Assembly: GCA_946478845.1 (NCBI GenBank) | Contig: CAMLDI010000057.1 | Location: 1 to 14,988 of the forward strand | DNA length: 14,988 nt | Direction: 5' to 3' | Source: an uncultured Paenibacillaceae bacterium | GTDB lineage: Bacteria; Bacillota; Bacilli; Aneurinibacillales; Aneurinibacillaceae | Shown here: piece after piece, positions 1 through 6,427 of the stretch | How the letters are laid out: each line of letters begins with the position of its first letter | Position numbering within the stretch: position 1 is the first letter of the stretch | The notes under the pieces: generated by a model | The model's input: the letters and a program-made list of their open reading frames with translations, nothing else | Database searches by the model: none | What the model was told of the DNA's origin: nothing | Program-made: the position numbers and the translations under genes

Positions 1-5
1 AACAT

Positions 6-48
6 AGGCTTATAGCCTTTGTTCAAACCACCCTTTTGAAGGGTGGTT
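6..48 (+). terminator. Two hairpins upstream of cheR, possibly ending the upstream transcript
   Basis: Bases 6-10 (AGGCT) pair with 14-18 (AGCCT) around a 3-nt loop and run into TTTGTT, a weak intrinsic-terminator shape. A second, stronger hairpin follows: 26-35 (AACCACCCTT) pairs perfectly with 39-48 (AAGGGTGGTT) around TTG, but no T-run follows on either strand. In B. subtilis the gene before cheR is ndk, so these may end that transcript. This is inference; no coding sequence of the upstream gene is recognisable here. Confidence 0.35.
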
Positions 49-87
49 ATGATTTAACTTAAAAAAATATGTTATCCGAAGAAGGAG

Positions 88-115
88 TTAGGGGAAATAG
101 AGCGAATAGTATAAT
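88..115 (+). promoter_or_regulatory. Possible sigma-A promoter for cheR
   Basis: A perfect -10 hexamer TATAAT lies at 110-115, but the -35 region around 87-93 (GTTAGGG) is poor. Transcription would start near 122, about 25 bases before the chosen cheR start at 147 and just ahead of its ribosome binding site at 132-137. The position fits, but a lone -10 box in A/T-rich DNA is modest evidence. Confidence 0.35.
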
Positions 116-146
116 TTCGGATGTCATGGCTAAGGAGAAGACATGG

Positions 147-923
147 ATGGAAGATCGGGATTTTCTGCAATTCATTCAAAATATTAAAATACGGACAGGA
201 ATAGATCTTTCTCTCTATAAAGAGCCCCAGATGAAGAGGAGGCTTACTTCTTTACGTTTGCGCAAAGGATATGAGGATTTTTCCAGCTTTTATCAGGCTC
301 TTCGCAAAAACAGGGAACTGTACGATGAATTTCTAGATCGTATGACCATAAATGTTTCTGAGTTTTTCCGTAATCAAGATCGCTGGAAAGCGCTGGAGGA
401 TAAGATCCTTCCCCGTTTAACTAATGGCCGGAAGACGTTAAAGTGTTGGAGTGCAGCATGTTCAACAGGGGAAGAACCTTATTCTCTTGCGATGATTCTT
501 ACCAAACATGGGTTATTGGACTATTCTGAGATTTTAGCGACAGACATTGATAATAATGCCCTGGATAAGGCACGCCAGGGAATCTATTCTGAACGAGGGA
601 TTCAAAGTGTTTCCAATGAATTTTACCATGCTTTTTTTAAAAAAGAGGGCAATATGTCCGTCATTTCTCCCCGTTTAAGGGAAAAAGTCCAGTTTCAAAA
701 ACATAATTTGCTGGCAGATCCCTATGGAAGCGATTTTGATTTAATTATTTGCCGCAATGTGATGATTTATTTTACGGAAGAGGCGAAACAAAAGCTCTAT
801 ACCCAGTTTAGCCGGGCATTACGCCCTGGGGGCATTTTATTTGTAGGGAGTACAGAACAAATTTTTCGTCCTCAGCAATTTCAGCTTGAACCTATTGATA
901 CCTTTTTTTACCGTCGGGTATAA
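147..923 (+). CDS. cheR: Chemotaxis protein methyltransferase CheR
   Basis: Transfers methyl groups from S-adenosylmethionine to glutamates of membrane chemoreceptors, acting in the cytoplasm at receptor arrays and opposed by CheB. The 258 residues match the family length (256 in B. subtilis). Visible features are the N-terminal helical domain with the basic stretch QMKRRLTSL (residues 28-36), NVSEFFR (69-75), the SAM-binding loop [12 protein letters not shown] (102-113), the acidic ATDID (131-135), CRNVMIYF (202-209) and the C-terminal GSTEQIF (234-240). The start at 147 is preferred because AAGGAG lies at 132-137 with a 9-nt gap. The open frame extends back to an ATG at 69, but that one has no ribosome binding site and a TATAAT falls between. 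cheR heads the aro/trp supraoperon in Bacillus too, though its function is unrelated to aromatic synthesis. Identity is very secure; the start is fairly secure. Confidence 0.95.
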   Translation: MEDRDFLQFIQNIKIRTGIDLSLYKEPQMKRRLTSLRLRKGYEDFSSFYQALRKNRELYDEFLDRMTINVSEFFRNQDRWKALEDKILPRLTNGRKTLKCWSAACSTGEEPYSLAMILTKHGLLDYSEILATDIDNNALDKARQGIYSERGIQSVSNEFYHAFFKKEGNMSVISPRLREKVQFQKHNLLADPYGSDFDLIICRNVMIYFTEEAKQKLYTQFSRALRPGGILFVGSTEQIFRPQQFQLEPIDTFFYRRV

Positions 924-932
924 AAGGTATTT

Positions 933-961
933 TTAACTATGAATTTCTACATAGCTATACT
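933..961 (+). promoter_or_regulatory. Candidate promoter for aroC-aroB-aroH
   Basis: TTAACT (933-938, 4/6 match to the -35 consensus) is followed after 17 bases by TATACT (956-961, 5/6 match to -10). A perfect TATAAT overlaps at 961-966 but has no good -35 at the right distance. Inverted repeats CTATG/CATAG (937-941/950-954) and GCTAT/ATAGC (954-958/965-969) lie within and just beyond this promoter. The gap between cheR and aroC has no convincing terminator, so read-through from cheR is also possible. Confidence 0.45.
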
Positions 962-1000
962 ATAATAGCACGTAAAAGTGTTAAGGTTGGAGGATATCAG

Positions 1001-2161
1001 ATGCGTTATTTAACAGCTGGAGAATCACATGGACCACAATTGACAGCCATTATTGAAGGCGTTCCAAGCAATTTGCCTATTTCTATAGATGAAATCAATG
1101 ATCAATTGGCTCGCCGCATGAAAGGCCACGGTCGGGGTCGCAGAATGCAAATTGAAAAAGACCAGGTGAAAATCGTTGCAGGTGTTCGTCATGGAAAAAC
1201 CACGGGAGCGCCAATTTGCCTTGTTGTAGAAAATCGGGACTGGACACACTGGGAGAAAATTATGAGTCCTACTCCTGTTGAAGAAGAGGAAGATACACGC
1301 CGTGTTTCCCGCCCTCGTCCAGGCCACGCTGATTTAAATGGAGCCCTTAAATATAATCAACGGGATATGAGAAATATTTTAGAACGTTCTAGTGCCAGGG
1401 AAACTGCCATTCGTGTGGGTGTTGGCGCTATTGCCCGCCAATTATTAGCCCAGTTTGGCATTAAAGTTGGTGGACATGTATTAAGCATTGGGGAAGTTCA
1501 GGCTGAACCTGTTCAGGTTTCTTTGGAAGAATTAATTAAAATTACGGAAGACTCTCCTGTACGTTGCCTTGATAAAAATGTGGAACAACAGATGATGGAT
1601 CTGATTGATAAAGCAAAAGAAGAGGGAGATTCTCTTGGCGGTGTGGTAGAAGTCATCGCTGAAGGCCTTCCTGTTGGTTTAGGGACCCATGTGCAATGGG
1701 ACCGTAAATTAGATGGGAAATTAGCCCAATCTGTGATGAGCATCCAGGCCTTTAAAGGGGTAGAGATTGGCATAGGATTTGAAGCAGGGCGCCTCCCAGG
1801 GTCAAAAGTCCATGATGAAATCATTTTGGATGAAAAGGGCAACTACACCCGGAAGACCAATCGCTTAGGAGGTTTTGAAGGCGGCATGACCAATGGGATG
1901 CCTGTCGTTGTACGTGGGGTTATGAAACCGATTCCTACACTCTATAAACCATTAATGAGTATAGATATTGATACGAAGGAAGCTTTTGCAGCAAGCATTG
2001 AACGTTCTGATAGTTGTGCTGTACCTGCAGCCAGTGTTGTTGCTGAAGCAGCTGTTTGCTGGACTCTGGCTGAAGCTCTTTGTGAAAAGTTCGGGAATGA
2101 TTCTTTAGAAGAAATGAAACGAAATTACGCCTCTTATCAAGAGTATGTGGAGAAGTTTTAA
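1001..2161 (+). CDS. aroC: Chorismate synthase (AroC; called AroF in B. subtilis)
   Basis: Last step of the shikimate pathway: anti-1,4-elimination of phosphate from 5-enolpyruvylshikimate-3-phosphate to give chorismate, using reduced FMN, in the cytoplasm. The 386 residues fit the family. Signature blocks are GESHGP (residues 7-12, with His10), [10 protein letters not shown] (63-72), [13 protein letters not shown] (106-118, with His110), [16 protein letters not shown] (121-136), the glycine-rich [12 protein letters not shown] and the C-terminal [10 protein letters not shown]. Start ATG 1001 has GGAGGA at 989-994 with a 6-nt gap. The stop codon TAA shares its final A with the ATG of aroB, so the two are probably translationally coupled. 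Chorismate made here feeds both the trp genes and aroH downstream. Confidence 0.98.
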   Translation: MRYLTAGESHGPQLTAIIEGVPSNLPISIDEINDQLARRMKGHGRGRRMQIEKDQVKIVAGVRHGKTTGAPICLVVENRDWTHWEKIMSPTPVEEEEDTRRVSRPRPGHADLNGALKYNQRDMRNILERSSARETAIRVGVGAIARQLLAQFGIKVGGHVLSIGEVQAEPVQVSLEELIKITEDSPVRCLDKNVEQQMMDLIDKAKEEGDSLGGVVEVIAEGLPVGLGTHVQWDRKLDGKLAQSVMSIQAFKGVEIGIGFEAGRLPGSKVHDEIILDEKGNYTRKTNRLGGFEGGMTNGMPVVVRGVMKPIPTLYKPLMSIDIDTKEAFAASIERSDSCAVPAASVVAEAAVCWTLAEALCEKFGNDSLEEMKRNYASYQEYVEKF

Positions 2162-3258
2162 TGATGGAACGCCTTGAAGTTCAATTAGAAGATCGTTCTT
2201 ACCCCATATGGATTGGGCCAGATGCTGTTGAACAGTTGCCCCATTATTTAGCTAATGCAGGGATCGGAACGAATCGCAAGTTGTTTATGATTACCGATGA
2301 AAATGTGGCCCCTCTTCATTTAGCTAATGTGCAAGGGATTTTAACCCGGGCAGGGTATCAGGTGTATACTGCTGTAGTTCCTGCTGGAGAACGGGCAAAA
2401 AGCCTGGATGTGTACGGGGAAATGATGACCAGGGTTCTTGAAGCAGGCCTTGACCGAAAGTCAGCAATCCTGGCCCTTGGTGGAGGCGTCGTTGGGGACT
2501 TAACAGGTTTTGTGGCTGCTACTTATATGAGGGGTGTGGATTTTATTCAAATTCCTACTACCCTGTTAGCCCATGATAGCAGTGTTGGAGGAAAAGTTGC
2601 TGTCAATCATCCTCTCGCAAAGAATATTATCGGAGCATTTCATCAACCTAAATTGGTGTGTTATGATACGAATTTCTTAAAAACATTGCCGCCCAGGGAA
2701 TTGGCTGCCGGCTTTGCTGAAATGATTAAACATGGTTTAATTTGGGATGAACAATTTGTGGAATGGTTAGAAGATCATGCAGCAGCTCTCTGGAATTTGG
2801 ACGACTCCTTGATTCAAGAAGCCCTTTATCGGGCCTGCAGTGTGAAAGTTGCTGTTGTTTCCCAGGATGAAAGGGAAAACGGCATTCGTGCCATTTTAAA
2901 TCTTGGCCATACCTTCGGCCATTCCTTTGAATCCCTTTTGCATTACGAAACATTAAATCATGGCGAGGCTGTAGCCATTGGCATGGTTGGAGCGGCCCTT
3001 CTTGCCGAAAAAGCAGGGTTAGCACAGGATATAAGCCAGCGGGTGATTATCCTGTTGCAAAAATACAACCTTCCAACATCCTTAGAAATGGATTTATCCA
3101 TTGATGGGATGATTGAGGTGATGCACCATGATAAAAAAGGGGAATCCGGGCAATTGGTCTTTGTCGTCCCTAGGAAAATTGGAGAAGTAGAGATTCGTAA
3201 AGATATAGCAGAAAACCTTGTCCGTGAGGTTTTAAGTGAGTTAAAGGAAGGAGAATAA
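2161..3258 (+). CDS. aroB: 3-dehydroquinate synthase AroB
   Basis: Second shikimate-pathway enzyme: converts 3-deoxy-D-arabino-heptulosonate 7-phosphate to 3-dehydroquinate, needing NAD+ and a divalent metal (zinc or cobalt). The 365 residues fit the family. The NAD-binding and active-site blocks are GGGVVGDLTGFVAATY (107-122) and IPTTLLAHDSSVGGKVAVNH (131-150). The three expected metal ligands are Glu187 (GFAEMIKHG), His250 (NLGHTFGH) and His267 (LNHGEA), with the family's usual spacing. The start overlaps the aroC stop by one base. A second ATG follows at once at 2164, so residue 1 is uncertain by one codon. A GGAGAAG ribosome binding site lies inside the end of aroC. The end of aroB carries GGAAGGAG, which serves aroH three bases downstream of its stop. 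Confidence 0.98.
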   Translation: MMERLEVQLEDRSYPIWIGPDAVEQLPHYLANAGIGTNRKLFMITDENVAPLHLANVQGILTRAGYQVYTAVVPAGERAKSLDVYGEMMTRVLEAGLDRKSAILALGGGVVGDLTGFVAATYMRGVDFIQIPTTLLAHDSSVGGKVAVNHPLAKNIIGAFHQPKLVCYDTNFLKTLPPRELAAGFAEMIKHGLIWDEQFVEWLEDHAAALWNLDDSLIQEALYRACSVKVAVVSQDERENGIRAILNLGHTFGHSFESLLHYETLNHGEAVAIGMVGAALLAEKAGLAQDISQRVIILLQKYNLPTSLEMDLSIDGMIEVMHHDKKGESGQLVFVVPRKIGEVEIRKDIAENLVREVLSELKEGE

Positions 3259-3261
3259 CCC

Positions 3262-3642
3262 ATGGGAGTTCGAGGTGTAAGAGGGGCTATTACCGTTAAG
3301 GAGAATAGCCAGGAGGCTATTTTAGAGGGAACAGCGTTAATGCTAGAAGAAATCATTCGTAAAAACGGGATGGAAGCCGATGATGTGGCCAGTGTCATTC
3401 TTACAGTTACCCCTGATTTAACGGCAACATTCCCGGCAAGAGCTGTCCGTGCCATTCCTGGTTGGGATTTAGTTCCCTTAATGTGCTCCACAGAGATTCC
3501 AGTTCCAGGGAGTTTGCCTCTGTGTGTGCGTGCGTTGATTTTATTCAATACAGATAAATCCATAAAAGAAATCCAGCACGTTTTTCTAGGGGGAGCCAAA
3601 GCCCTTCGTCCTGATTTAGAATCACAAACAAATAATTGTTGA
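3262..3642 (+). CDS. aroH: Monofunctional chorismate mutase, AroH type
   Basis: Rearranges chorismate to prephenate, the branch point to tyrosine and phenylalanine. The 126 residues match the trimeric AroH class (127 in B. subtilis), not the helical AroQ class. Active-site residues known from the B. subtilis enzyme are present at the same numbers: Arg7, Phe57, Arg63, Cys75, Glu78, Arg90, Arg116. The exception is position 108, where the usual Tyr is Phe (HVFLGGAK). That Tyr contacts the ligand, so the swap may tune affinity rather than abolish activity (inference). The ribosome binding site GGAAGGAG overlaps the end of aroB, three bases upstream. The TGA stop is embedded in the TTGACA -35 box of the trp promoter, and a terminator-like hairpin follows three bases later. 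Confidence 0.96.
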   Translation: MGVRGVRGAITVKENSQEAILEGTALMLEEIIRKNGMEADDVASVILTVTPDLTATFPARAVRAIPGWDLVPLMCSTEIPVPGSLPLCVRALILFNTDKSIKEIQHVFLGGAKALRPDLESQTNNC

Positions 3643-3667
3643 CAGGATACCTAATACTAGGTATCCT
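3639..3667 (+). promoter_or_regulatory. Candidate trp operon promoter overlapping the end of aroH
   Basis: A perfect -35 TTGACA (3639-3644) and TATCCT (3662-3667, 4/6 match to -10) are separated by an ideal 17 bases, with an A/T-rich stretch just upstream. Transcription would begin near 3674, giving a leader of about 215 nt before trpE, close to the roughly 200-nt trp leader known in B. subtilis. The spacer and -10 box coincide with a perfect 9-bp inverted repeat that also looks like a terminator. The weak -10 keeps confidence moderate. Confidence 0.6.
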
Positions 3668-3671
3668 TTTT
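3645..3671 (+). terminator. Intrinsic terminator after aroH (or operator within the trp promoter)
   Basis: GGATACCTA (3645-3653) pairs perfectly with TAGGTATCC (3658-3666) around a 4-nt loop, and TTTTT follows at 3667-3671. It begins three bases after the aroH stop. It should end at least part of the aroC-aroB-aroH transcript. Because it lies between the -35 and -10 boxes of the trp promoter, the palindrome could instead, or also, be a protein-binding operator. Confidence 0.7.
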
Positions 3672-3679
3672 ACTAAGTA

Positions 3680-3740
3680 TAGTTTTTAGAGATTAGAGCG
3701 AGTTAGTTGAGAAGAGTTGAGCCGGAGATTAGTAGAGAAG
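3680..3740 (+). promoter_or_regulatory. TRAP-binding site: array of (G/T)AG triplets in the trp leader
   Basis: Ten well-phased triplets start at 3689 GAG, 3694 TAG, 3700 GAG, 3704 TAG, 3709 GAG, 3714 GAG, 3719 GAG, 3725 GAG, 3730 TAG and 3735 GAG, with spacers of 1-3 bases. Additional TAG or AAG triplets sit at 3680, 3687 and 3738 and could supply the eleventh. B. subtilis TRAP, an 11-subunit ring loaded with tryptophan, wraps exactly this kind of RNA (11 triplets spaced by 2-3 bases). The location between aroH and trpE is also the same. The TRAP gene mtrB is not in this window. Confidence 0.9.
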
Positions 3741-3777
3741 ATATTCATTTATTTTTTTAATGGATAAAATCTACCGG
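3722..3777 (+). promoter_or_regulatory. Antiterminator pairing of the trp leader
   Basis: CCGGAGATT (3722-3730), inside the TRAP triplets, can pair with AATCT-CCGG (3768-3772 and 3774-3777) with A3773 bulged, giving nine base pairs. The downstream arm contains the first half of the terminator stem (3773-3780), so the two structures exclude each other. When TRAP covers the triplets the antiterminator cannot form and the terminator should win. This is the B. subtilis attenuation logic. Pairings were read by eye, without energy calculation. Confidence 0.75.
3752..3766 (+). repeat. First copy of a 15-base direct repeat flanking the trp attenuator
   Basis: TTTTTTTAATGGATA occurs here and again, without mismatch, at 3793-3807, on either side of the terminator hairpin. 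In the second copy the T-run is the terminator's own U-tract. The first copy lies between the TRAP triplets and the antiterminator's downstream arm. Confidence 0.8.
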
Positions 3778-3799
3778 AGCATCTAGCTTCGGTTTTTTT
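3773..3799 (+). terminator. TRAP-controlled attenuator terminator upstream of trpE
   Basis: ACCGGAGC (3773-3780) pairs with GCTTCGGT (3786-3793), eight pairs including one G-U, around loop ATCTA, followed by seven T residues (3793-3799). It lies 90 bases before the trpE start and shares its first arm with the antiterminator, so it should form mainly when tryptophan-bound TRAP occupies the triplets. Confidence 0.88.
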
Positions 3800-3807
3800 A
3801 ATGGATA
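3793..3807 (+). repeat. Second copy of the 15-base direct repeat at the trp attenuator
   Basis: Identical to 3752-3766 (TTTTTTTAATGGATA). Its T-run forms the U-tract of the attenuator. The 41-base offset means the hairpin sits exactly between the copies, which suggests a local duplication or two related polymerase-pausing elements. Confidence 0.8.
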
Positions 3808-3852
3808 TAAAAGAATATTATATGGTGATTATTTTTTATCCCTCTACCTCGG

Positions 3853-3884
3853 CCTCCTTCTCCATACAATTTGAGAAGAGGTGA
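3853..3884 (+). promoter_or_regulatory. Hairpin sequestering the trpE ribosome binding site
   Basis: CCTC (3853-3856) and TTCTC (3858-3862) pair with GAGAA and GAGG (3873-3881), nine pairs with C3857 bulged and a 10-nt loop. The right arm covers most of the trpE ribosome binding site AGAGGTGA (3877-3884). The same left arm can pair with GAGAAGAG in the TRAP triplet array (3709-3716). RNA without TRAP could therefore free the ribosome binding site, while TRAP binding would release the left arm to hide it. A functionally equivalent hairpin is known for B. subtilis trpE. Confidence 0.75.
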
Positions 3885-3888
3885 CCCT

Positions 3889-5409
3889 ATGTTTACCCCG
3901 AAATTAGAAGAAGCGATGGAATTAAGCAGCAGCTATAATCTTATTCCTATTTCCTATTCTTTTCTAGCCGATCAGGCAACTCCCATTCAGATTTATCAAA
4001 CCATACGTGGTGAAAATACATTCTTATTAGAAAGCGTAGAAGACGGTAACCGCTGGGGACGGTATTCCTTTATTGGGTTAAATCCCTTTCTCCGTTTCCG
4101 GGCAAAAAATGAAAAATATGAAGGGATTTATCGTAATGGGCATAAGGAACAGGGTACGGGAAATCCTGTGGAAGCCTTAAAAGAGAAATTATCCTATTAT
4201 CACATTCCCCGTTTAATTAATTTGCCTCCCTTTGCTGGAGGTGCGGTAGGTTTTCTGGGATATGATACAGTCCGCTATGTTGAAGAATTGTCTAATACTG
4301 CAGAAGATGATCAACAATTAGATACTCTTCATTTGTTATTTGTTGATGAATTAATCGCTTATGATCATTTGCGCCAGGAAGTAAAGGTGATAGTTAATAT
4401 CCATATTCCGAAAGAGTTCAATCCTGAGGAAATTAGCCCTTTGTACCAGGAAGCAGGCCTTCGTATCATGGAATTAGTCAAGAAAATTACAGAGACTGGC
4501 CCCCAAACACAAAAGCGGTTTGAAAACATTCCTCTAACTGCTGAGCTGCCTGCGTTTGAAAGCAATATGACAAAAGAGGAATTTTGCAGCAATGTAAATA
4601 GGGCAAAAGAATATATCTCTGCAGGAGATATATTCCAGGTTGTTTTATCCCAACGTTTTTCCACTTCAACTGAGGTAGATCCTTTACTGGTGTATCGAAT
4701 CTTAAGGGTAACCAATCCATCCCCTTACATGTATTATTTTGAAACCGATGGGATGACTGTAGCCGGGACCTCGCCTGAAATGCTGGTAAAAGTGACAGGG
4801 AATAAGGTTGAAACCAGGCCTATTGCGGGAACTCGGCCAAGGGGAAAAACGGAAGAAGAAGATTTGGCTCTGGCAGAAGAATTGTTGCAAGATGAAAAAG
4901 AACGGGCTGAGCATATTATGCTTGTTGACCTGGGCAGAAATGATGTGGGAAGGGTTTCCCAGTATGGTTCTGTAAAGGTAGATGAGCAAATGGTTATTGA
5001 ACTGTATTCACGGGTTATGCATATCGTTTCCCATGTTTCTGGAAAGTTAAAGGATGATATTTCCCGCTTTGATGCCCTGTTATCTTGTTTTCCTGCAGGA
5101 ACATTATCTGGTTCCCCGAAAATAAGAGCGATGGAAATTATCGATGAGTTAGAGAATAAAAATCGTGGGGTTTATGGTGGAGCTATTGGTTACTTCAGTT
5201 TCCAGGGGAATTTAGATTCCTGCATTACCATTCGCACCATTGTATTTAAAGATAAAAAAGCCTATGTTCAAGCGGGGGCAGGAATTGTTGCTGATTCCGT
5301 ACCGGAACTTGAATATGAGGAAACGGTAAATAAAGCAAAAGCCATGTTAATTGCCTTAGGAATAGCTGAGAAAATGGATCGAAAAGAGGAGATGAGCTTA
5401 GATGTTTAA
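3889..5409 (+). CDS. trpE: Anthranilate synthase component I (TrpE)
   Basis: With a glutaminase partner, converts chorismate and glutamine to anthranilate and pyruvate, the first committed step of tryptophan synthesis. The 506 residues fit the family. Tryptophan feedback motifs are present: LLES (46-49) and NPSPYMYY (276-283). Chorismate-binding blocks follow: GTSPEMLVKV, RPIAGTRPRGKTEEED (310-325), VDLGRNDVGRV (346-356), HIVSHVSGKL with His382, FPAGTLSGSPK (401-411) and QAGAGIVADSVPE. The ATG at 3889 is chosen because AGAGGTGA ends 4 nt upstream; the frame stays open back to a TTG at 3871 that lies inside that site. Transcription and translation are predicted to be controlled by TRAP through the leader. 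No trpG lies next to it. The end overlaps trpD by 8 bases. Confidence 0.98.
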   Translation: MFTPKLEEAMELSSSYNLIPISYSFLADQATPIQIYQTIRGENTFLLESVEDGNRWGRYSFIGLNPFLRFRAKNEKYEGIYRNGHKEQGTGNPVEALKEKLSYYHIPRLINLPPFAGGAVGFLGYDTVRYVEELSNTAEDDQQLDTLHLLFVDELIAYDHLRQEVKVIVNIHIPKEFNPEEISPLYQEAGLRIMELVKKITETGPQTQKRFENIPLTAELPAFESNMTKEEFCSNVNRAKEYISAGDIFQVVLSQRFSTSTEVDPLLVYRILRVTNPSPYMYYFETDGMTVAGTSPEMLVKVTGNKVETRPIAGTRPRGKTEEEDLALAEELLQDEKERAEHIMLVDLGRNDVGRVSQYGSVKVDEQMVIELYSRVMHIVSHVSGKLKDDISRFDALLSCFPAGTLSGSPKIRAMEIIDELENKNRGVYGGAIGYFSFQGNLDSCITIRTIVFKDKKAYVQAGAGIVADSVPELEYEETVNKAKAMLIALGIAEKMDRKEEMSLDV

Positions 5410-6427
5410 ACAAATCTTAGGAAAAGTAGTAGAAGGCAACTCTTTAAATCGAGATGAAGCGAAGCAGGCGATGGAAATTATTATGAGCGGGGAAGCGACT
5501 GTTGGGCAAATTACCAGCTTCTTGACTGCTTTACGCATGAAAAATGAAACAGTAGAAGAAATTACCGGTTTTGTTGAAATCATGAGAAGCAAAGCCCTGG
5601 GCATTAAAATGAACACAGAACACTTATTGGATACAGTGGGCACTGGCGGTGACGGAGGCATTTCCTTTAACATTTCCACTGCCTCAACAGTGGTTGCAGC
5701 TGCTGGGGGTGTACGCATTGCTAAACACGGAAATCGTAAAGTGTCTAGCAAAAGCGGCAGTGCAGATGTACTTGAAGCCCTTGGCGTTAATATTAATTTA
5801 ACCCCTGAGGAAGCGGCATGTTGTTTGGAAGAAACAAACCTTTGTTTCTTATTCGCTCCTATTTACCATAAAGCGATGAAATATGCAGCAGAGCCTCGCC
5901 AACAAATTGGTTTTAGAACCGTTTTCAATATGCTTGGGCCATTAACCAATCCAGCAGGGGCAGACCGCCAGTTGATCGGGGTATATGATAAGGATTTGTG
6001 CCGGAAGTTTGCAGAAGTGCTGCAAAATATGGGATCTAAACGGGCGCTGGTGGTGGCAGGAGCCGATGGGTTAGATGAAATTAGCATTAGTGGCATTACC
6101 TATGTTGCAGAGTTAAATGGGGATGAAATTCGTGAATATGAAATCGAACCTACCCAATTTGGCCTGGAAACCTACCCTATTGAAGCAGTAGCAGGAGGAA
6201 ATGCGACAGACAATGCCCAAATCATTCACAATATTTTAGCTGGAGAAAAAGGGGCCTTCCGGGACATCGTTGTTATGAACAGTGCAGCAGCCTTTTATTT
6301 GGATGAAAAAGTATCCTCTTTGGCAGAAGGTGTAAAGCTTGCCCAGGAAATGATTGATTCAGGAAAATCTGCAGAGAAACTCCAACATTTAATTTCTGTT
6401 TCTGGAGGGGTTGAAAATGCTTCATAA
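5402..6427 (+). CDS. trpD: Anthranilate phosphoribosyltransferase (TrpD)
   Basis: Joins anthranilate to 5-phosphoribosyl diphosphate, giving N-(5-phosphoribosyl)anthranilate. The 341 residues match the family. The phosphoribosyl-diphosphate and metal-binding glycine loop GTGGDGG is at residues 80-86, followed by KHGNRKVSSKSGSADVLEA (108-126), a helical N-terminal domain, NMLGPLTNPA and the acidic DGLDEIS motif. It is a stand-alone TrpD with no fused glutaminase, in contrast to the enterobacterial TrpGD fusion. The ATG overlaps the last 8 bases of trpE, preceded by an AGAGGAGATGAG ribosome binding site, so coupling to trpE translation (and thus to TRAP) is likely. Its end overlaps trpC by 11 bases. 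Confidence 0.98.
   Translation: MFKQILGKVVEGNSLNRDEAKQAMEIIMSGEATVGQITSFLTALRMKNETVEEITGFVEIMRSKALGIKMNTEHLLDTVGTGGDGGISFNISTASTVVAAAGGVRIAKHGNRKVSSKSGSADVLEALGVNINLTPEEAACCLEETNLCFLFAPIYHKAMKYAAEPRQQIGFRTVFNMLGPLTNPAGADRQLIGVYDKDLCRKFAEVLQNMGSKRALVVAGADGLDEISISGITYVAELNGDEIREYEIEPTQFGLETYPIEAVAGGNATDNAQIIHNILAGEKGAFRDIVVMNSAAAFYLDEKVSSLAEGVKLAQEMIDSGKSAEKLQHLISVSGGVENAS

Noticed and set aside
55..81. Possible sigma-D (motility) promoter upstream of cheR: TAAC, 15 bases, TCCGAAGA
   Set aside because: It matches the TAAA / GCCGATAA consensus only partly, and the nearby TATAAT is better. Too weak to list as a feature.
69..146. N-terminal extension of CheR to ATG 69
   Set aside because: There is no ribosome binding site at 69, a TATAAT lies inside the extension, and the extra 26 residues do not resemble CheR. 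The start at 147 has AAGGAG at good spacing and gives the family length.
2958..3599. Long minus-strand open frame (about 213 codons) across aroB and aroH
   Set aside because: It is antisense to two well-identified genes, its translation is low-complexity and resembles no family, and codon bias in the sense genes explains it. The same holds for other antisense frames, such as those at 12701-13183 and 13807-14415.
3672..3888. T-box riboswitch or ribosome-stalling leader peptide as the trp control element
   Set aside because: There is no T-box (AGGGTGG-type) sequence and no short Trp-rich open frame with a ribosome binding site. The triplet array, antiterminator and terminator are explained by TRAP.
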